From Phallusia fumigata (Eukaryota > Chordata > Ascidiacea > Phlebobranchia > Ascidiidae): DNA of 24,235 nt. The notes under the pieces are model-generated. The model saw nothing but the letters and a program-made list of their open reading frames with translations. It was not told the origin of the DNA and did not search any database. This document shows, one piece after another, positions 20,301-24,235 of the stretch (positions are counted from its first letter, which is position 1; the number at the start of each line of letters is the position of its first letter). The stretch is taken from contig QXVZ01011726.1 of assembly GCA_008931825.1 (NCBI GenBank), forward strand, positions 1 through 24,235, given 5' to 3'. The translations under genes and the position numbers were made by a program.

Positions 20301-23300
20301 CCATCAACTACAAAGGCAAAGTTATGGCGGAATCGGCTCACACACTGATAGTTTACGATTGTAGCTTGATTCCTCGAATGAACAACCAAACCATGTAAGC
20401 TGTTTTGCGTTGTAATATTGTGCTTCATTTGTATTTTAAATGTAATCATTCAAGAGTTGCAATCAAGTTTAAATGCATAAAGTAATTAGCGACGGTTTTA
20501 TGTCAACATAACGACAAAAAACAACATACGTTGTAATTTTTTTTATATCCAACTAAATAATACAACTTATAACTGGATCAAATAGTTGAGCTTCCATACT
20601 AGCTGCATAACTTGGGCGAATGAGTCATTTGGGTTTGCATGCATCGGTCTCAACCAGGCAACAGCTTGCGGTATGCATGCTGCTTCCGGTGAGGTTTGAC
20701 AACCATACAACGCAATTTCTGGTCGCAGGTGCTCGTCGTGCGAAAGCAGCAAATGGAATTGCACGTGGTGTGTACGCAGTGAGACTTGTTCCAGCGACGC
20801 CTGCACGGACGGGTCGACGGTCAACAGTATCTCCGAGTGCCCAACTGTTCTCGGATTCGCCGACTCGCCAAGTCACGTCATTCCCTATGGAGTTGAAAAG
20901 ACCTTCATACTGAACACCAGCAATCTTAACCCCACTTTAAATGTAATGTTTGTGGACTTGTAGAGAAGTGTTTTAAATGTACGTGCAAGTAAATGGTGGA
21001 TAAGAACATTTGAAAAACGTTGCACGACACCGGCTGGGCCTATTTGACACAACCAAACCCGTATTGGAAACCACGTCATTTAGTTCGGTGCACTATTCCA
21101 GCAGGCATGACTTTTGCTTAAAGTCTCTACTAAGGGTTTACTTCACTTTCAAGTTGCAACTGGTTGTGCTTGACTCTTCGGGTTCCTTTTTTCTGCAGTC
21201 ATGTGCACTTTTCCTGTCATCAAACGGGCTGTCGTACTTACAATTATCATTTTTAATGACATCAGGCTACTTTGCCCATGTATCACATGACAGGATATTC
21301 AAGGCAATTCCAATTTCCCGTTTTTTTACCGGCGTCTCGCGTTTTGCAGGGCGTCAAGGAGTTCGAATGTGTGTACGATGTGTGCGGGCAAACAACCAAA
21401 TCTCAATCGACAGTAAACATCAACTCAATGACCGTGGAGTGCGCAGCAACTGCCCAATTGGTAAGTATAGTTTTGACACGAATCGCTAGGTATCAAACAC
21501 TCGGCTATTTACATGAACGGTAAAGCTTGAGCATACCCCATGCAGTCATTGGGCAGAATAGTTTAAATCCAGTAAATTTGGCAAAACCTTAACTGAAATC
21601 ACATAAAAGTCCGTTTGGGCAGCAAGGTCTATTAAAAAGTATCAGCAGATATTGTTATCTATGCTGTCCATATGTAGTTCTTGGGCAACGGTCCCATTTG
21701 ATCCTTTACCTCGATCTTCCAAACTGTAATGTTTTGGACTTTCAGCTTTCATGCGACCAGGAGCGTTATGACGTGCGCGTTTTTCTGCAGAGAGACAATT
21801 ACGTCATTGACTCGCCCAAGCCTCCGACTGGTAAGCGCTGCGCTTAACTACAGTGATTGATGGTTATCTGTGCCACGACAACTGATTGCAAACCGTGCCT
21901 GTTGAAATGCCGCCCATTTCCGTTGCCAGAAAATCTAGCATTTCCAACTTTTCGCATTGTAGCGTGCTTCAAGCGACCTTTCGGTTCTGTAATCAATTTA
22001 TGTCCCACCATTCTTTGGATTACGTTGTTCGCAAAGATCAGTTTGACTGCTATAAAGGAATGTTTAAATTTAAAATCCGCTTGAAATCTGCACATCCAGA
22101 GTGTTCGTGCTGGATGTACCTTTCTAACTGTCTTTATTTTTTAGCTACTGTGTACAACTGTGAAAAGAGTTCGCGCGACTGTGGCACCTGCTTGCAATTT
22201 CGGCAGCAGTTCTCCCAATGTCGCTGGTGCAACTCGACATCCACGTGTTTGACGGCCGCCCGTTGCCCAGCCGCACAAGCGGTGACAAGAATAGGACAGT
22301 GCGCGGCTCCGATCATTGCCTCGGTAAGTGTTCTTTTAAATCCCAAGTCGCGAAAACATGTCTCCGCTGATTTGATTCCCAATCGGCGCCATCTCAAAAT
22401 GACACCGTGCCCTTTTGAACCAAGGGCTGGAAATGTCGTAGAAAAAAAAACATGTTGTTTTCTTTGATAAGTGAACTTAACTTCGTTTGGCGAAAGTAGC
22501 ATGCAATGACTCATGGACACCACAGACACGATGGCAGTGACAAGTTTGATGTCAGGGCCTGCGTAATAGTGATTGTGCTTGCGCCAACAGATCTGGCCCC
22601 TGAACGGTCCAGTTGAAGGCGGAACTGACGTCACGATCCAAGGCGTGAACATGGGCGTCGTCGCGTTAGATATCGTTAGCGTGACTATTGATAATATTCC
22701 CTGCATCTCCGATCACCAACGATATCAGCCTTCCACAACGTAAGTTTACATGGTGAACGTGCCCAAGGCAAACGCGTACTTGTTATTGGAAACATGGATA
22801 TATGTTAGCTACATCACGTATTAATGTTCCAACGTAACGGCGGGAGCTTTTATAAGTATGTTCAAAACCATCTGTTTTACAAACTTAATACAAGATTGAT
22901 TTTTATCGATCGCACCTAATATAATAGCAGGAAAAATGCTTCATTCTGATTATGTTTTTTTTTCTCACAACAGCATTGTATGCAAAACTTCAAAGGCCCC
23001 GAAATCTATTAGCAGTAAAGTGATGGTCCAAACTAACTACAGTCGTCCAGTCTATTCCACAGAACGTTTCTTTTACAGAGTAAGTACTGGAACGTATTTC
23101 GGTGAACTGGTAAACTATTTTTGTGTGTACCCAATATTGGATAGGCGGTAGCGCCTCCAAAGCCTCCCCACGCAGGCAGTCACGTCACGACATAACTGTG
23201 AATTAATTCAACTAAGCTACAAACGCAGACGTCGCGTAAAATACAGTCTGCATGTCGGATTACTGGCTGTTTATTGTGCTACTGTAGAATTCATTAATTT

Positions 23301-23990
23301 AGGAACCGCGGCTACACATGGCTTGCCCCGAGTGCTGACATGATAACATGCCGTTTAACTGTTTGCTGTGTGGTTTACCGGGTAACCAGAACTGTAGACG
23401 CTCTGTTAAAAATTAACAAACGTTTGTCAGATCAGGTTTTGGAACTGGCTCTTGAGAACTAGAAATCTTGAACCGCAACACATGCAACAAAATGTTGTTC
23501 TGCTTTCTATGTTGGTCTTGTCTTTACCGAACAAAGTTTGCCACATTTATATGTGACAAATCAAGTTTTTTGTTGTACTGTATACAAGAGTATAAATACA
23601 AAACATTCATTTTATTGATTGCTCTTCAAACAGTAATAAAATAAAAACCACAACAAACGTCCCAGGGAAAAAAACAGTAAATGTTGCACTCTACATCCTT
23701 TATATTTTTCGGTCTGGCACCCATTTTCTATTTTAAATATCTTAAGCTTCAATAAAATAGTTTCGTTTCAGTTCCATTTTTCCACATATTTACAATTTAT
23801 AGTAACTATTTATGCGCAAATTACGACAAATGAGTTACCCGTGTGTTATAATACAGAATGTAAACGTCATTGATGTCGTACCAACACAAGTGATCAACAA
23901 AGCAAAAGTTACTGTACGTGGCGATGGATTAAATGTCGGCAATGGTGCCCGAATTGTAGTCAACGGGAGTACAGTTATCTGTAGTGAGCG
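17350..23990 (+). CDS. PLXN: Plexin ectodomain, first fifteen exons (3' part outside window)
   Basis: Cell-surface semaphorin receptor. Exons: 17350-17494, 17633-18684, 18760-18954, 19018-19140, 19219-19319, 19664-19787, 20035-20221, 20280-20394, 20729-20942, 21350-21460, 21746-21830, 22145-22323, 22591-22739, 22974-23079 and 23857-23990. All keep one frame (about 1,006 codons). The ATG at 17350 gives a good signal peptide ([20 protein letters not shown]); an in-frame ATG at 17320 would add ten polar residues before it. The Sema domain spans about residues 50-505 ([42 protein letters not shown]). PSI1 is at 19219-19787 ([15 protein letters not shown]), PSI2 at 20729 onward ([14 protein letters not shown]) and PSI3 at 22145-22323 ([17 protein letters not shown]). 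IPT strands follow PSI2 ([19 protein letters not shown]) and PSI3 ([17 protein letters not shown]), and a further one is at 23857 ([14 protein letters not shown]). Transmembrane and GAP regions are off the right edge. Plexin A versus B is not settled. Confidence 0.93.
17495..17632 (+). other. Plexin first intron, 138 bases, stop-free and a multiple of three
   Basis: GTAAGT at 17495 and TTTTTTGTAG ending at 17632 are strong splice sites. The intron contains no stop in the gene's frame and its length is divisible by three, so an unspliced message would still encode a continuous protein with a 46-residue hydrophobic insertion. I treat it as an intron because the insertion has no plexin counterpart. 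Confidence 0.8.
23080..23856 (+). other. Plexin intron before the last visible exon
   Basis: A 777-base intron, GTAAGT to ATACAG, AT-rich on its right half. No exon or repeat was recognised inside it. Confidence 0.8.
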
Positions 23991-24235
23991 GTAAGTTTAA
24001 CCAATCACCTTAGTAATAATAAATTTATCACCTAGATAAGTCTCTGTATTTTGGTACATATAAGCAATACGGTGTTATATGAGCATTGAGGTAGTTGTTG
24101 TTGGCTGTTGACATTACCCTGGTATGATGCAGTGTGCAGTGACTAACTGTTTGAATATGCATACACCGGATGCTGATGGTCGTGGACACTGCGCAAAAAG
24201 GCGAATGCAGTAGAGAGCTAAACAAGCCAAAGCAT
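23991..24235 (+). other. Start of the next plexin intron, cut by window edge
   Basis: It begins GTAAGT after the IPT exon. No acceptor followed by plexin-like coding sequence is seen before the window ends. Confidence 0.7.

Noticed and set aside
21010-21489. Plus-strand frame of 159 residues
   Set aside because: It reads mostly intron and crosses the plexin exon 21350-21460 in the wrong frame.
21886-22144. Upstream extension of the third plexin PSI exon
   Set aside because: The frame is open through part of the intron, but the stretch does not resemble plexin. A strong acceptor at 22144 joins in frame with the exon ending at 21830.
22134-22706. Minus-strand open frame of 190 residues
   Set aside because: It is antisense to two well-supported plexin exons and the intron between them; the plus strand explains the sequence.
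1-24235. CRISPR arrays, tRNA or rRNA genes
   Set aside because: No regularly spaced direct repeats, tRNA-like cloverleaf boxes or rRNA-like conserved tracts were recognised by eye on either strand; a tRNAscan-SE run would be decisive for tRNAs.

Overview
This window looks like nuclear DNA of an invertebrate chordate, most likely a solitary ascidian such as Ciona. Exon-intron genes with short AT-rich introns encode proteins that align closely to vertebrate families (Dishevelled, WDR18, TMEM164, MED15, plexin). The genes are tightly packed, and one duplicated segment has identical coding bases but several percent intron difference, as expected from two haplotypes of a very polymorphic species. 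The species call is inference. Five single N bases (5209, 5975, 12582, 13428, 16938) occur; at least two behave as contig joins.

Layout. (1) 290-4807, plus strand: the last eight exons of a Dishevelled gene, from the end of the PDZ domain through DEP to the conserved C-terminus; its 3' region probably reaches about 5.8 kb. (2) 5.8-8.9 kb: intergenic, with a decayed LINE 3' end on the minus strand. (3) 9018-10313, plus: intronless WDR18. (4) 10577-12263, plus: the first four coding exons of TMEM164, with a foldback repeat in its third intron; the last exon or exons are absent. (5) 12.3-13.4 kb: repeat-rich patch ending in a second, partial copy of a MED15 exon. (6) 13751-16881, minus: eight internal and C-terminal exons of MED15, lacking the N-terminal KIX part and a secure last exon. 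(7) 17350-23990, plus: fifteen exons of a plexin ectodomain (signal peptide, Sema, three PSI and several IPT domains), continuing past the right edge.

The genes do not form one pathway. Dishevelled is Wnt/planar polarity signalling, WDR18 is 60S ribosome maturation, TMEM164 is ether-lipid acyl transfer, MED15 is transcriptional Mediator, and plexin is the semaphorin receptor. The closest link is spacing: WDR18 and TMEM164 lie head to tail 263 bases apart. I found no convincing new biological system. The best leads are assembly or haplotype structure around MED15, a hairpin repeat with hammerhead-like boxes, and a stop-free intron of 138 bases in plexin.
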